Shown piece by piece: positions 18,061 through 26,681 of a stretch of 64,000 bases of DNA. The stretch is taken from the NCBI GenBank assembly GCA_965217175.1, contig OZ244251.1:3286001-3350000 (forward strand), read 5' to 3'. The notes beneath the pieces were generated by a model, which saw only the letters and a list, made by a program, of their open reading frames with translations, was not told the DNA's origin and did no database searches. The translations under genes and the position numbers were made by a program. The stretch comes from Bin87 sp965217175. GTDB lineage: Bacteria; Chloroflexota; Dehalococcoidia; Lucifugimonadales; UBA3495. Numbering within the stretch: position 1 is the stretch's first letter; the number at the start of each line of letters is the position of its first letter.

Positions 18061-18516
18061 CTAGCGGTCTGGCTCACCGATGCCGGTCAATTGAGCAAGC
18101 GGGCGGGCCAGGTAGAGTTGGGCGTCGCCTTTGAACAGATGGAGTTGTATGAACGCCTGCATGGTCACGATCCTGACGCCGACGTCCGGGTCTTTCCGAC
18201 GTTGGGCCTCGGCGCGGGCCGGCTCGATGAACAGAGTGGAGAACGCGGCAGCCATCTGGCGGCTGGTACCAGCCGGGGCGTCGCCCATGACCTGCTGGGC
18301 AGCGATGGCGAATTCGCGGCATCTGCTGTGGCCGTCATGGTGATTGGCGCCGGATCCCGGCGTGTGCTGTTCAGAATCGACATTGGCCATGAATTCGGCG
18401 GTCAGCGTCTGAATCTCAGCTTCGTTGGGGGGGTGTAGTCGGGATAGCAACGCTGTGGGGCCGGGGTTGTTGTCTCCATCGATCCGATCAGTGCCGGTCG
18501 GTCCGTTGTCAGTCAA
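18061..18516 (-). CDS. Hypothetical protein, about 151 aa
   Basis: An intact frame (MTDNGPTGTDRIDGDNNPGP start, TTG initiator) has a helical core (NEAEIQTLTAEFMANVDSEQ) and a Thr/Gln-rich C-terminal part (VRIVTMQAFIQLHLFKGDAQ). There is no signal peptide, membrane segment or known domain. It could pair with the small downstream-facing gene at 18582-18785. Coding is plausible from composition only; overlapping frames on the other strand make this uncertain. Confidence 0.4.
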   Translation of the reverse strand: MTDNGPTGTDRIDGDNNPGPTALLSRLHPPNEAEIQTLTAEFMANVDSEQHTPGSGANHHDGHSRCREFAIAAQQVMGDAPAGTSRQMAAAFSTLFIEPARAEAQRRKDPDVGVRIVTMQAFIQLHLFKGDAQLYLARPLAQLTGIGEPDR

Positions 18517-18581
18517 GGTTCAGGGCTTGCTGTAGCGCGGGCGGCGCAGACGATAATCACGGCGACCGGCCGCTCATTTCA

Positions 18582-18785
18582 TTAAGCCGCCACTGGCTGA
18601 TTGTGGCGCACTATGGCCTTCCTAATATCCAGTTGGGTTCCCACCAGGCTCAGACCGTGGTGGTCGTAAGTCCAGGTCGTCCCCTGGTAGAATTGGATGA
18701 CTCCGGCGGATCGGTTGTTGATGAAAACGTTGGCCTTCCGGCCGTCGGTCACTCCGAATCGGATGCTTGGGATGTCCCTGAACAC
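18582..18785 (-). CDS. Small protein, 67 aa, unknown
   Basis: A GTG at 18785 preceded by AAGGAGG decides the start. The frame gives MFRDIPSIRFGVTDGRKANV, then an aromatic stretch YQGTTWTYDHHG and a basic tail. A longer frame upstream exists, but only this start has a ribosome site. The alternating hydrophobic pattern suggests a small beta-rich domain. The family is not recognised. Confidence 0.5.
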   Translation of the reverse strand: MFRDIPSIRFGVTDGRKANVFINNRSAGVIQFYQGTTWTYDHHGLSLVGTQLDIRKAIVRHNQPVAA

Positions 18786-19107
18786 GGGTTTCCTCCTTGT
18801 TTGATTTGTCCTGATCGTGGTCGGTGCGGACAACTGCCTGCTGTCCTGACAACCGGGGCTGATCCCCGTTCCTGCCGGGCCCTGCAGAGCGCAGACCAGT
18901 GGCAAGGTGGTAAGCGGCGTCAACAACGTGCAGCGCCGCGCAACTCAAATGTAAGACTAGGTGATTTGAACTTGACGAGAGCCCACGGATAAACGCTACC
19001 CGGAGCGACGGCAGCGCCGGTTCAATAGCTTTTCACGTGCCTACAATTACCCGGTTCTAATCAAACCTGAAGTGTCGCGGACACGGTTGGCGACCGGCGC
19101 TATAAAC

Positions 19108-19136
19108 GCCGGGGCAGTCGCCGTGACCGCCCCGGC
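19108..19136 (-). terminator. Hairpin downstream of groEL
   Basis: Perfect 8-bp arms GCCGGGGC / GCCCCGGC enclose 13 bases, starting 27 bases past the groEL stop. A T-run is lacking, so termination is inferred only from position and stability. Confidence 0.45.
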
Positions 19137-19162
19137 TGTAATTCCCGCTGGATTCAGTGGGA

Positions 19163-20782
19163 CTAGAAATCCATCTGGGGGGCAGCCATCATGCCCGGCC
19201 CCGGCTCGGGGATTTCAGTAATCATGGACTCAGTGGTGAGCACCATGGCGGCCACGGACGCGGCATTCTGCAATGCGGAGCGCGTAACCTTTACCGGGTC
19301 GATGATGCCGCGCTCGAGCATGGGGCCGAATTCGCCCAGCTCGGCGTCGTAACCGTAGTCATCGGACTGATGCTTCACCTGGTCGAGCACCACTGCTCCC
19401 TCGGAACCGGCATTCTCCACGATGAGTTTCAACGGCTGTTCGAGAGAGCGGCGAATTATGTTAACGCCCACCATCTCATCGACCGTCAATCCTTCGATGG
19501 AGTCCAGAGCCCGTTGGGCACGCACCAGAGCGACTCCGCCGCCAGGGACAATCCCTTCTTCCACGGCGGAACGGGTGGCCGACAGGGCGTCTTCCACCCG
19601 GGCCTTGCGCTCTTTCAGCTCGATCTCGGTTGCGGCTCCGACCTTGATGACGGCCACGCCGCCGGACAACTTGGCCATCCGCTCCTGCAGCTTCTCGCGG
19701 TCGTACTCGGAGGTGGTGTCTTCGATCTGGGCCTTGATCTGGCTGATGCGGGCCTGGATCGCTTCTTCCGAACCGTGGCCTTCGACGATGGTGGTGTCGT
19801 CCTTGGTGGAAGACACGCGACGGGCGCGGCCAAAGTCCTCGATCGTGGCCGAATCCATTCGACGGCCGGTCTCCTCGCTGATGACGGTGCCGCCGGTCAG
19901 GATGGCAATGTCTTCCAGCATCGCCTTGCGGCGGTCGCCGAAGCCGGGCGCCTTGACGGCCAGCACGTTCATGATGCTGCGCAGCTTGTTGACGACCAGA
20001 GTGGCCAGCGCCTCGCCGTCCACGTCCTCAGCGACGATTACCACGTTCTTCTGGCCGGCTTGCAGCAGCTTTTCCAGGGCCGGCACCAGGTCGGCAACGG
20101 CAGAAACCTTCTTGTCGGTGATGATGAGGTAGGCATCTTCGATGACGGCTTCCATCCGCTCGGTGTTGGTGATGAAGTAAGGAGAGGTGTAGCCGCGGTC
20201 GACCTGCATCCCCTCGACGTACTCAATCTCATCGGTCAGTCCGCGGGACTCTTCCACGGTGATGACGCCGTCCTTGCCCACCTTCTCCATGGCCTCGGCG
20301 ATGGTCTCGCCGATGGCGTCTTCATGGGCGGAGAGGGAGGCTACCTGTCCGATGCGCTCGCGGGTCTCCACCGGCTGGGACATCCCCTGCAGCTCGGTTA
20401 CGATGCAAGCCACCGCGTGCTCGATGCCACGTTTGATGGCCATGGGGTTGGCGCCGGCGGTAACGTTCTTGAACCCTTCGTGGATGATGGCCTGGGACAG
20501 CACGATGCTGGTGGTGGTGCCGTCGCCGGCGGCGTCGTTGGTCTTGGTGGCGGCTTCTTTAAGAAGCTGCGCGCCCATGTTCTGGAAGGCGTCGGGCAGC
20601 TCGATCTCTTTGGCGATGGTCACGCCGTCGGAGCAGATAAGGGGGGGACCAAACTTCTTGTCCAGCACGACGTTGCGACCACGGGGGCCCAGGGTAATTT
20701 TGACCGAGTCGGCCAGAATGTCGATGCCGGTGCGCAGCGATTTGCGTGCGTCTTCAGCGTATACCAACTTCTTTGCGGGCAT
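19163..20782 (-). CDS. groL: Chaperonin GroEL (60 kDa)
   Basis: The 539-aa subunit belongs to the ATP-driven tetradecameric folding chamber, working with GroES in the cytosol. Hallmarks are visible: KKLVYAEDARKSLRTGIDIL at the N-terminus, ITLGPRGRNVVLDKKFGPPL, the ATP motif AGDGTTTSIVLSQAI, the apical domain near residues 190-375, and EEGIVPGGGVALVRA near 405. The C-terminus ends in PGPGMMAAPQMDF without the usual GGM repeats. The start is the ATG preceded by GAGGAGAA. It lies 84 bases downstream of groES on the same strand. No CIRCE operator was seen upstream of the pair. Confidence 0.97.
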   Translation of the reverse strand: MPAKKLVYAEDARKSLRTGIDILADSVKITLGPRGRNVVLDKKFGPPLICSDGVTIAKEIELPDAFQNMGAQLLKEAATKTNDAAGDGTTTSIVLSQAIIHEGFKNVTAGANPMAIKRGIEHAVACIVTELQGMSQPVETRERIGQVASLSAHEDAIGETIAEAMEKVGKDGVITVEESRGLTDEIEYVEGMQVDRGYTSPYFITNTERMEAVIEDAYLIITDKKVSAVADLVPALEKLLQAGQKNVVIVAEDVDGEALATLVVNKLRSIMNVLAVKAPGFGDRRKAMLEDIAILTGGTVISEETGRRMDSATIEDFGRARRVSSTKDDTTIVEGHGSEEAIQARISQIKAQIEDTTSEYDREKLQERMAKLSGGVAVIKVGAATEIELKERKARVEDALSATRSAVEEGIVPGGGVALVRAQRALDSIEGLTVDEMVGVNIIRRSLEQPLKLIVENAGSEGAVVLDQVKHQSDDYGYDAELGEFGPMLERGIIDPVKVTRSALQNAASVAAMVLTTESMITEIPEPGPGMMAAPQMDF

Positions 20783-20866
20783 TGCGGGGTTCTCCTCGTC
20801 TTGGAGTGTGCGCTATTAGGGGTGGATTGGTGTGCGTACGATAGTTCAGGAGTTGGAACGGAACGG

Positions 20867-21157
20867 CTAGTCCAGTTTGGCCAGGACGTCGGATTCACGC
20901 ATGATCAGGTACTCATCATCGTCGTCTTCATATTCGGTGCCGGCGTATTTGGAGTAGATGACTTTGTCGCCGATGGTAAGTTCCATGGCAATGCGGGAGC
21001 CGTCGTCAGCGACGCGGCCAGAGCCAACGGCAATGACCTCGCCCTCCTGGGGCTTTCCCTTGGCGGTGTCGGGGAGCAGGATGCCGCCCCGGGTTTGGGT
21101 TTCCTGTTCAATCGGCTTGATGACGATTCGCTCGCCTAACGGTGTGAAACTGGACAC
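20867..21157 (-). CDS. groS: Co-chaperonin GroES (10 kDa)
   Basis: The 96-aa lid subunit caps the GroEL chamber. It begins SSFTPLGERIVIKPIEQETQ and carries the mobile-loop region TRGGILLPDTAKGKPQEGEV, then GDKVIYSKYAGTEYE. An acidic insertion (EYEDDDDEYLIM) is followed by the usual RESDVLAKLD end. The start is a GTG after GGGAGG. It is the first gene of a groES-groEL operon, and length matches the family. Confidence 0.95.
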   Translation of the reverse strand: MSSFTPLGERIVIKPIEQETQTRGGILLPDTAKGKPQEGEVIAVGSGRVADDGSRIAMELTIGDKVIYSKYAGTEYEDDDDEYLIMRESDVLAKLD

Positions 21158-21159
21158 TG

Positions 21160-21543
21160 AGTGCCTCCCTGGGTTGGAATGTTGTGGTTGGTGGGTGATA
21201 AGTTTGGTCGGGTAGTGGACGATTTGGCCATCCTGTGCCGACGGGGTTACTGCTTACGGGCTCGGTCCGTGGTGTAGAAACCTGAACTTTTCGCGGGACC
21301 TTGCCCGGAGCCCGTGTGGATGATCGGTACTGGGTGAAACTTCCGGCGCGCCACGCCGGAGCACTCGGGGGAATTCAGATCCTCAGGGCGCTTCGAGGCA
21401 GGGCTGCCGGATGCTCATGGCCCTATGAAGCGCACTGGTAGGCAAACCGGGGAGTCGCCGCCTCCCTCCGTCAAACACCCTGACGACCGACCGCTGCCGT
21501 TGTGTATCTATTGTTGCTGACCCCCGACGGTATGCCAATGGGC
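21160..21543. other. Upstream region of groES with no gene
   Basis: It should contain the groESL promoter on the minus strand. Neither a CIRCE inverted repeat (TTAGCACTC-N9-GAGTGCTAA) nor a clear promoter consensus is visible. Confidence 0.35.
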
Positions 21544-22205
21544 CTAACGTTGTATTTGCGTAGGAAATAGCCGGTTCGGTGGCGTCCTGTGAACGGTTTG
21601 AGAGTGCGTCATCTCCCGTGATGATCCGGCAACCAGACCTTGAGGCCAATGTTCAGGAGGTCGAAGACGGGGGCGGTCATTGGCGTGGCTGTTGCATCTG
21701 CTGCCCATCTTCAGCCTTCCGATGGCGGTGCGGGTGGAGTCCACCAGGGCCGGTTCCTCATTGAGTACCCATTGGCCCCTCAAGTCGCCATCTGCTGGGA
21801 AACGGGCCTTGTCGGCGAAGAATATCTTGGCTCCCGTCCGACGCGTCGCTGCCGTCAGCGCGATACTCCGCCGCAAAGGCATATCGCCGCACTGGGTCCG
21901 CCCTTGCGCTAACGTTTCTTGAACCGTTTCAGCACAAATCCCAAGCGGCGCGGGTAGTTCAGACAACCACCCCGGCTCAGCGCCAACCCGAAGCGGCGCC
22001 GCACATACCGGCGGGCCGCCTTCCAATTCCAGTTGGACGAGTCGATGCCTGCTTGCGACGGCAATTCCTGCGCCGCCGCCTTCAATTCGACCGGTTGCTC
22101 CCCGTCCAAGGCGGGCGGTGATGTTCGACAGGGCCGGCCCTCGCGAAAGCGGGGGGTCGATCTGGTCCACCACCTCGGAGATGAAGCAGGCCAGATCCTC
22201 ATCCG
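21544..22205 (-). pseudogene. IS630-family transposase remnant
   Basis: Two overlapping minus frames together resemble an IS630 transposase. The first (22202-21909) reads LKAAAQELPSQAGIDSSNWN, then YVRRRFGLALSRGGCLNYPR and LGFVLKRFKKR. The second continues TAATRRTGAKIFFADKARFP, ADGDLRGQWVLNEEPALVDS. The normal catalytic FxDE motif appears as FADK, so the Asp-Glu pair is damaged. Several frameshifts are present and the Glu-containing end is missing. Confidence 0.75.
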
Positions 22206-22527
22206 GCAGCCACTCTCAAAGGGCCGCGGACAGCACCGACTGCTAGTCGGTATTGTAGGACAGGTAGGTCTTGCTCAACAGCCACTCCGCTCGGCAAACA
22301 CTTCCCCATCATACCTCCGACACAAGGCCAACCCGCGTTTCTCGGAACCGTTGCCGGGCAGCTCCGTTTGCTGCTGATGCTTTTCGAGCGTGTCCGACCA
22401 ACATCTGGCCGGTATGGGCTCGCGTACAATCGGTACCACCTATCCGTGGTTGGTGACCATCGCGCTACTAACGCACGCCCTTACCCAAGGACTAAAACCC
22501 GTGTTTCCTGCCAGCAATCCTGCAGAA
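22206..22527. other. No supported gene
   Basis: Short overlapping frames only; probably debris of the IS630 element's 5' side. Nothing recognisable was seen. Confidence 0.3.
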
Positions 22528-22980
22528 TCAAGTCACTTGAAGCCTTTTTGCACCAAGCCAGCTACGTCCAAGAATGCTATGGCGGTTGGTCTCATGATGC
22601 TTCGCCTTCAGCGAAGGATCACAACATCTACTTTTGATGTCCTTACAAGGCACGCTTATCGACAAGGCACGCTTATCGGAGAGAACGACCAAGTTTGCTT
22701 TCGAGGTTGGTTGGCCCGTCATGATGTGCCCGGTGAAGAGCAGACCCTTCTTCAGAGTTGTCAGGTTTCCATAGTTGGCAGACGCTAACTCCAGATGAGA
22801 AAGCATGGCCGGATCGAAGATGAACACCCGGTTGACGTTCCCGGTGCCAAGCCTGCCTCGTTTAGAAACGTAGCGCATCGTGGCGGCATCCTCTGACGCG
22901 ATACTGAATGTGTTGAGCAACTCCCGGCGCAACTATTGCGAAAGCTCGTGAACTTGTTTGCCGAAAGGCCATAGCCCCAT
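22528..22980 (-). pseudogene. Hypothetical gene with an in-frame amber codon
   Basis: A GAGGGAG ribosome site precedes the ATG at 22980, which gives MGLWPFGKQVHELSQ and then a TAG at 22935-22933. The same frame continues LRRELLNTFSIASEDAATMR, YVSKRGRLGTGNVNRVFIFD and LASANYGNLTTLKKGLLFTG. The continuity across the TAG suggests one gene interrupted by a nonsense mutation (CAG to TAG is the simplest path). The C-terminal part contains a tandem 17-bp repeat (22645-22678) and is probably not original. The family is not recognised. Confidence 0.45.
22645..22678. repeat. Tandem duplication of 17 bp
   Basis: ACAAGGCACGCTTATCG occurs twice in direct succession within the tail of the hypothetical gene. 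It is most simply a slippage duplication. Confidence 0.8.
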
Positions 22981-23062
22981 CGCTTTTCTCCCTCTTTTGC
23001 TTTCACATGTGAAAGAGGGGGAGCCGCATTCCACGCCTCCCCCTCTTTCTTCGCACGGGATC

Positions 23063-23377
23063 CTAGTATCTGCCCGTATTTGCCGATGTGCCCTGTCGTC
23101 TGAAGCAGTCGCTACAGTAAACCGGACGGTCGCCTCTGGGCTGGAAAGGCACCGTGGTGTCCTTGCCGCACTCGGCGCAAACGACCGGGTACATTTCCCG
23201 ACCGCCTCTGTCGAAGCCGTCGTCGTTGCGCTGGGCTCGCTTGGCCTGGCGGCAGGCCGGACAACGCTTGGGCTCGTTGGTGTAGCCCTTTTCAGCGTGG
23301 TACGCCTGGTCATCAACGGTGAAGGTGAAGGATTGGCCGCACTCGTTACAGGAGAGGATTCGGTCCTCGTAAGTCAT
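23063..23377 (-). CDS. Zinc-ribbon protein, 104 aa
   Basis: The N-terminal part carries ILSCNECGQSFTFTVDDQAY and RCPACRQAKRAQR, which give one CxxC pair and a second CxxC. The C-terminal part has YPVVCAECGKDTTVPFQPRG and PVYCSDCFRRQG, giving two more pairs. Together they form two zinc ribbons. Such proteins are common in Chloroflexota and are usually annotated as zinc-binding (zinc-ribbon) domain proteins; their partner, RNA, DNA or protein, is unknown. The ATG at 23377 follows AAAAGGGG. It is divergent from tex across a gap of about 0.7 kb. Confidence 0.85.
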   Translation of the reverse strand: MTYEDRILSCNECGQSFTFTVDDQAYHAEKGYTNEPKRCPACRQAKRAQRNDDGFDRGGREMYPVVCAECGKDTTVPFQPRGDRPVYCSDCFRRQGTSANTGRY

Positions 23378-24077
23378 TCAAGACCCCTTTTCATTAGATA
23401 GTTGACAGGTAAACTGGGCCACCATGGTAAGAACCGCAATGGTACCCAAGAGGTCCAGTGGGGAACTGACGAGGAACCGGAGGGTGAGCAAGTAGCCAAG
23501 GAGCGAACGAGGGAACTTAGTGTCCCGTCACTGCGCATACTATACCACACTACCCAAACTGAAGCCGATTTGGCATGCACGTCGGTAGGCCGGTGAGAAC
23601 CGGCTGGGGTGCTTCCGATCGATTCTACCATCGTGCCTGGAGCGCAGTTCCACATCTCCACTGGACTTCCTTCCGACGCTCGGCCAAGTGTGAGAGCAAG
23701 TCTTCCGCCGGCTCCTGCACCGCGATCCTGGTCCTCAAGCATGAGTTGGCGGTCACCTCCGGGCGTACCCAGCCCCAGAATGCTCATTTTGCGGGCGTAA
23801 TAACGCCCGCAGTCCGCCTATTGTGGCAACCCGTGCGGTCAGAAGCGTTCCCGACGCGGTGACTCAAGCCATCGTTGTAATCGTGAAGGTGAGTCCATAC
23901 TGAAACTCCATGGAATGCCGGAGTCAGCGCAAATCGGCAAACATAGTTGATGCGGGACAGCGGACCGCAAGTGCTAAAGTTCGGGTAACATTTCTCTGGG
24001 TAACATTTCTCTGGGTAACATTTCTCAATGAGGCAACAGGACACTATCCGGGCGGTGAGGATGCAAAATTGACGACC
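23378..24077. other. Intergenic region between the zinc-ribbon gene and tex
   Basis: It should hold divergent promoters. A perfect 8-bp hairpin GCGGGCGT-AATA-ACGCCCGC lies at 23791-23810. Three direct 15-bp repeats lie at 23983-24026. A minus frame (23787-23374) overlaps the zinc-ribbon start by ATGA but has no recognisable domain and is not called. Confidence 0.45.
23983..24026 (+). repeat. Triple 15-bp direct repeat upstream of tex
   Basis: GGGTAACATTTCTCT is present three times head to tail (the last copy lacks one base), about 50 bases before the tex start. It could be a slippage product in the leader or an operator-like array. Confidence 0.8.
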
Positions 24078-26204
24078 ATGATTGATATCGAGTTTCCCCA
24101 TATTGCCCGTGAGCTTCACCTGGCCGGAGAGCAGGTGGAAGCCACGGTTGGATTGCTGGACGGCGGCGCTACGGTGCCCTTCATTGCGCGGTACCGTAAG
24201 GAGCATACCGGCAGCCTTGATGAGGTGGCGATCACCAGCATTCGGGACCGGTTGTCGCAGCTCCGGGAACTCAGGGATCGGCGGGAGGTAATCCTGGCTT
24301 CGCTGGAAAAGCAGGGTCTGCTGAGCGAGGAATTGCGGAAGGCCGTTCTCTCTGCCGCATCAATGGCAGTCCTGGAGGATACCTACCTGCCCTACCGGCC
24401 CAAGCGGCGCACCCGGGCCGCCATAGCAAGAGAAAGGGGGTTGGAGTCCCTGGCGTTGCGCCTCTGGGGTCAAGGGGGTTTTGACGTTGCCATAGCCGCT
24501 GGCGAGTACGTCAATCCACAAGCGGGTGTGGATAACGTTAACCAGGCTCTGAGTGGAGCCAGGGACATAATCGCCGAGTGGGTCAGCGAAGACTCCACCG
24601 CGCGGCGGGCAATTCGGGAGCTGTTCTGGGCGCAGGGCACTATTTCCGCCACGGTGGCTTCAGGCAAGGATGCGGAGGCGGCCAAGTACCGGGATTACTT
24701 TGACTGGCAGGAACCGATCGCCGGCGCGCCTTCCCACCGGATACTGGCTATGCTCCGAGGCGAGAAGGAATCACTGCTTTCGGTCCACATCGCGCCGCCG
24801 GTATCGTCAGCGACAGCGATCCTGGAGCGAATCTTTGTCAAAGGAGAAACGGAGGCCGCGCAACAGATCGGGCTGGCCATTCGGGACCGCTACAAACCGT
24901 TGCTGGAATCCGCGATGGAAACGGAGGTCCGCAAGGCCGCCAGAGTTCGCGCCGAGGACACCGCCATCGGGGTATTCGCCGACAATATGCGGGAGTTGCT
25001 GCTGGCCCCGGCCCTGGGTCAGAAGAACATCCTGGCCCTGGATCCCGGATTTCGCTCCGGCTGCAAATTGGTGTGTCTGGACCGGCAGGGCCATCTGCTG
25101 CACCACGATACCGTTTATCCGCTGCTCGGGGAACGGGGTGAGGAGGAATCCGCCAGGAAGATACTCCTGCTGTGTCGTCAGTACCGTATTGAAGCCATTG
25201 CCGTGGGCAATGGCACCGCCGGCCGAGAGACCCAAGCCTTTCTGAGGACTCTGGAGTTGGACCCCCAAATTGCTGTGGTCATGGTCAACGAGAGCGGGGC
25301 CTCGGTCTACTCGGCATCGGAGGCAGCGCGAACTGAATTCCCGGACCAGGACATCACCGTTCGGGGGGCGGTCTCCATCGGTCGCCGCCTCATGGATCCC
25401 CTGGCCGAATTGGTCAAGATAGATCCCAAGGCCATCGGTGTGGGTCAGTACCAGCACGACATTGATCAAAAGGCCTTGAAGCAACGTCTGGACGATGTGG
25501 TGGTCAGTTGCGTCAACCAGGTCGGGGTGGAACTGAACACCGCCAGCCGCGAGCTGCTTTCCTATGTTTCGGGTCTGGGGCCCCGTTTGGCCAATGCGAT
25601 TGTGGAGTACCGGAACCTTAACGGCCCTTTCACCTCCCGTGCCGCTCTGAAGAAAGTGCCGCGCCTGGGCCCCAAGGCTTTTGAACAGGCGGCTGGGTTT
25701 TTGCGCGTCAGAGAGGGCGCCCAGCCGCTGGACGCCAGCGCGGTGCATCCCGAGTCCTACCGGGTGGTGGAAGCAATCGCCAGAGACCTGGGCCGTCCTC
25801 TGGACGAATTGCTGGGCGACGCTGCTATCGGCGGTCAGATTGATCCCAGTCGCTACGTCAGCGATCAGATCGGCCTGCCGACACTAAACGACATAATCGG
25901 AGAACTGGCCCGGCCGGGACGGGACCCCCGCCAAGAGTTTGAGCCGTTCGACTTCGCAGCAGGCGTCCACCGGATCGAGGACCTGACGGTCGGCATGAAA
26001 TTGCCCGGAGTGATAACCAACGTGACCGGTTTCGGCGCCTTTGTCGATGTTGGCGTACACCAGGACGGGCTGGTCCACATCAGCCAGCTGGCTGAGGGGT
26101 TCGTCAGTAATCCCTCGGATGTCGTCAAAGTGCAACAGCGGGTGTGGGTGACGGTACTTGAGGTAGACCTCGAGCGCAAACGGATTGCCCTGTCTCTGAA
26201 GTGA
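24078..26204 (+). CDS. tex: Tex-family RNA-binding transcription accessory protein
   Basis: A 708-aa cytosolic nucleic-acid-binding protein implicated in transcription and stress survival. Domains run in the usual order. The N-terminal helical Tex domain includes GATVPFIARYRKEHTGSLDE and YLPYRPKRRTRA. The YqgF-like RNase H-fold domain is near residues 310-450 (ILALDPGFRSGCKLVCLDRQ, AVGNGTAGRETQAFLR). A helix-hairpin-helix region follows (VNQVGVELNTASRELLSYVS, GLGPRLANAIVEYRN). The C-terminal S1 domain reads GMKLPGVITNVTGFGAFVDV and HVSQ-like VHISQLAEGFV. The ATG at 24078 gives the usual MIDIEFPHIARELHL start; a longer frame to 23910 only adds the repeat-derived VTFLW sequence. Length matches the family. 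Confidence 0.93.
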   Translation: MIDIEFPHIARELHLAGEQVEATVGLLDGGATVPFIARYRKEHTGSLDEVAITSIRDRLSQLRELRDRREVILASLEKQGLLSEELRKAVLSAASMAVLEDTYLPYRPKRRTRAAIARERGLESLALRLWGQGGFDVAIAAGEYVNPQAGVDNVNQALSGARDIIAEWVSEDSTARRAIRELFWAQGTISATVASGKDAEAAKYRDYFDWQEPIAGAPSHRILAMLRGEKESLLSVHIAPPVSSATAILERIFVKGETEAAQQIGLAIRDRYKPLLESAMETEVRKAARVRAEDTAIGVFADNMRELLLAPALGQKNILALDPGFRSGCKLVCLDRQGHLLHHDTVYPLLGERGEEESARKILLLCRQYRIEAIAVGNGTAGRETQAFLRTLELDPQIAVVMVNESGASVYSASEAARTEFPDQDITVRGAVSIGRRLMDPLAELVKIDPKAIGVGQYQHDIDQKALKQRLDDVVVSCVNQVGVELNTASRELLSYVSGLGPRLANAIVEYRNLNGPFTSRAALKKVPRLGPKAFEQAAGFLRVREGAQPLDASAVHPESYRVVEAIARDLGRPLDELLGDAAIGGQIDPSRYVSDQIGLPTLNDIIGELARPGRDPRQEFEPFDFAAGVHRIEDLTVGMKLPGVITNVTGFGAFVDVGVHQDGLVHISQLAEGFVSNPSDVVKVQQRVWVTVLEVDLERKRIALSLK

Positions 26205-26384
26205 TCGGTGTCCGCATTGCCTCGAATCCCCGACAACAGGAAACCGTCCGCGGGCATAGTCTGCGGCGCAGCCTCGACCTGCTGAAACCGCCGCTCCCAC
26301 AGTTTCCCCGACACCCGAGGCTGGCGCGGTTCCCACAGTCCTCCTGGTTCTGGCGATGGCCGAGGTGTCGGCCAAGTTGCCGTT

Positions 26385-26535
26385 CTACAGCCGAGACGAC
26401 TGGCTCCCCTCGTCGACCGCTTCTGATAGCATCTTGAAATCGCCGGCCACCTCGATGTCATCTTCCCCCTCGAAGTAGTACCGCAATCCGGCGCGTTGGT
26501 GGTTGTTCTCGTCCACGTTTAGCGGGCTAATGTGC
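26385..26535 (-). pseudogene. Possible C-terminal protein fragment
   Basis: A minus frame reads NVDENNHQRAGLRYYFEGED, then DIEVAGDFKMLSEAVDEG and a stop at 26385. It looks like a genuine protein end, but the upstream part is missing and the family is not recognised. Confidence 0.3.
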
Positions 26536-26681
26536 GCTGATGATGCTGTCAAGGGCGGCAGTGTGTACTTCGGGTTTCTCCTTGGTTTCGGTTGAGGAGC
26601 AGAAATCTCCCTCCTCCATGTGTCGAGGTTCCTGGGCGCACGCCACTGCGCCCAGTTTCGAGACAGCCTCTGAGTAGTCTG

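Noticed and set aside
19157..21139. A 660-codon plus-strand frame covering groEL and groES
   Set aside because: It is the antisense shadow of the chaperonin genes; its low-complexity Gly/Asp/His/Val content is typical of GC-rich antisense frames.
21158..21260. A CIRCE operator upstream of groES
   Set aside because: No TTAGCACTC-N9-GAGTGCTAA or close variant is present; GGCACTCAGTG near the start is too short to count.
23374..23787. A 137-codon minus frame ending at the zinc-ribbon ATG
   Set aside because: Only its first residues look protein-like; the remainder is unconvincing and no domain is recognised. It may be leader DNA.
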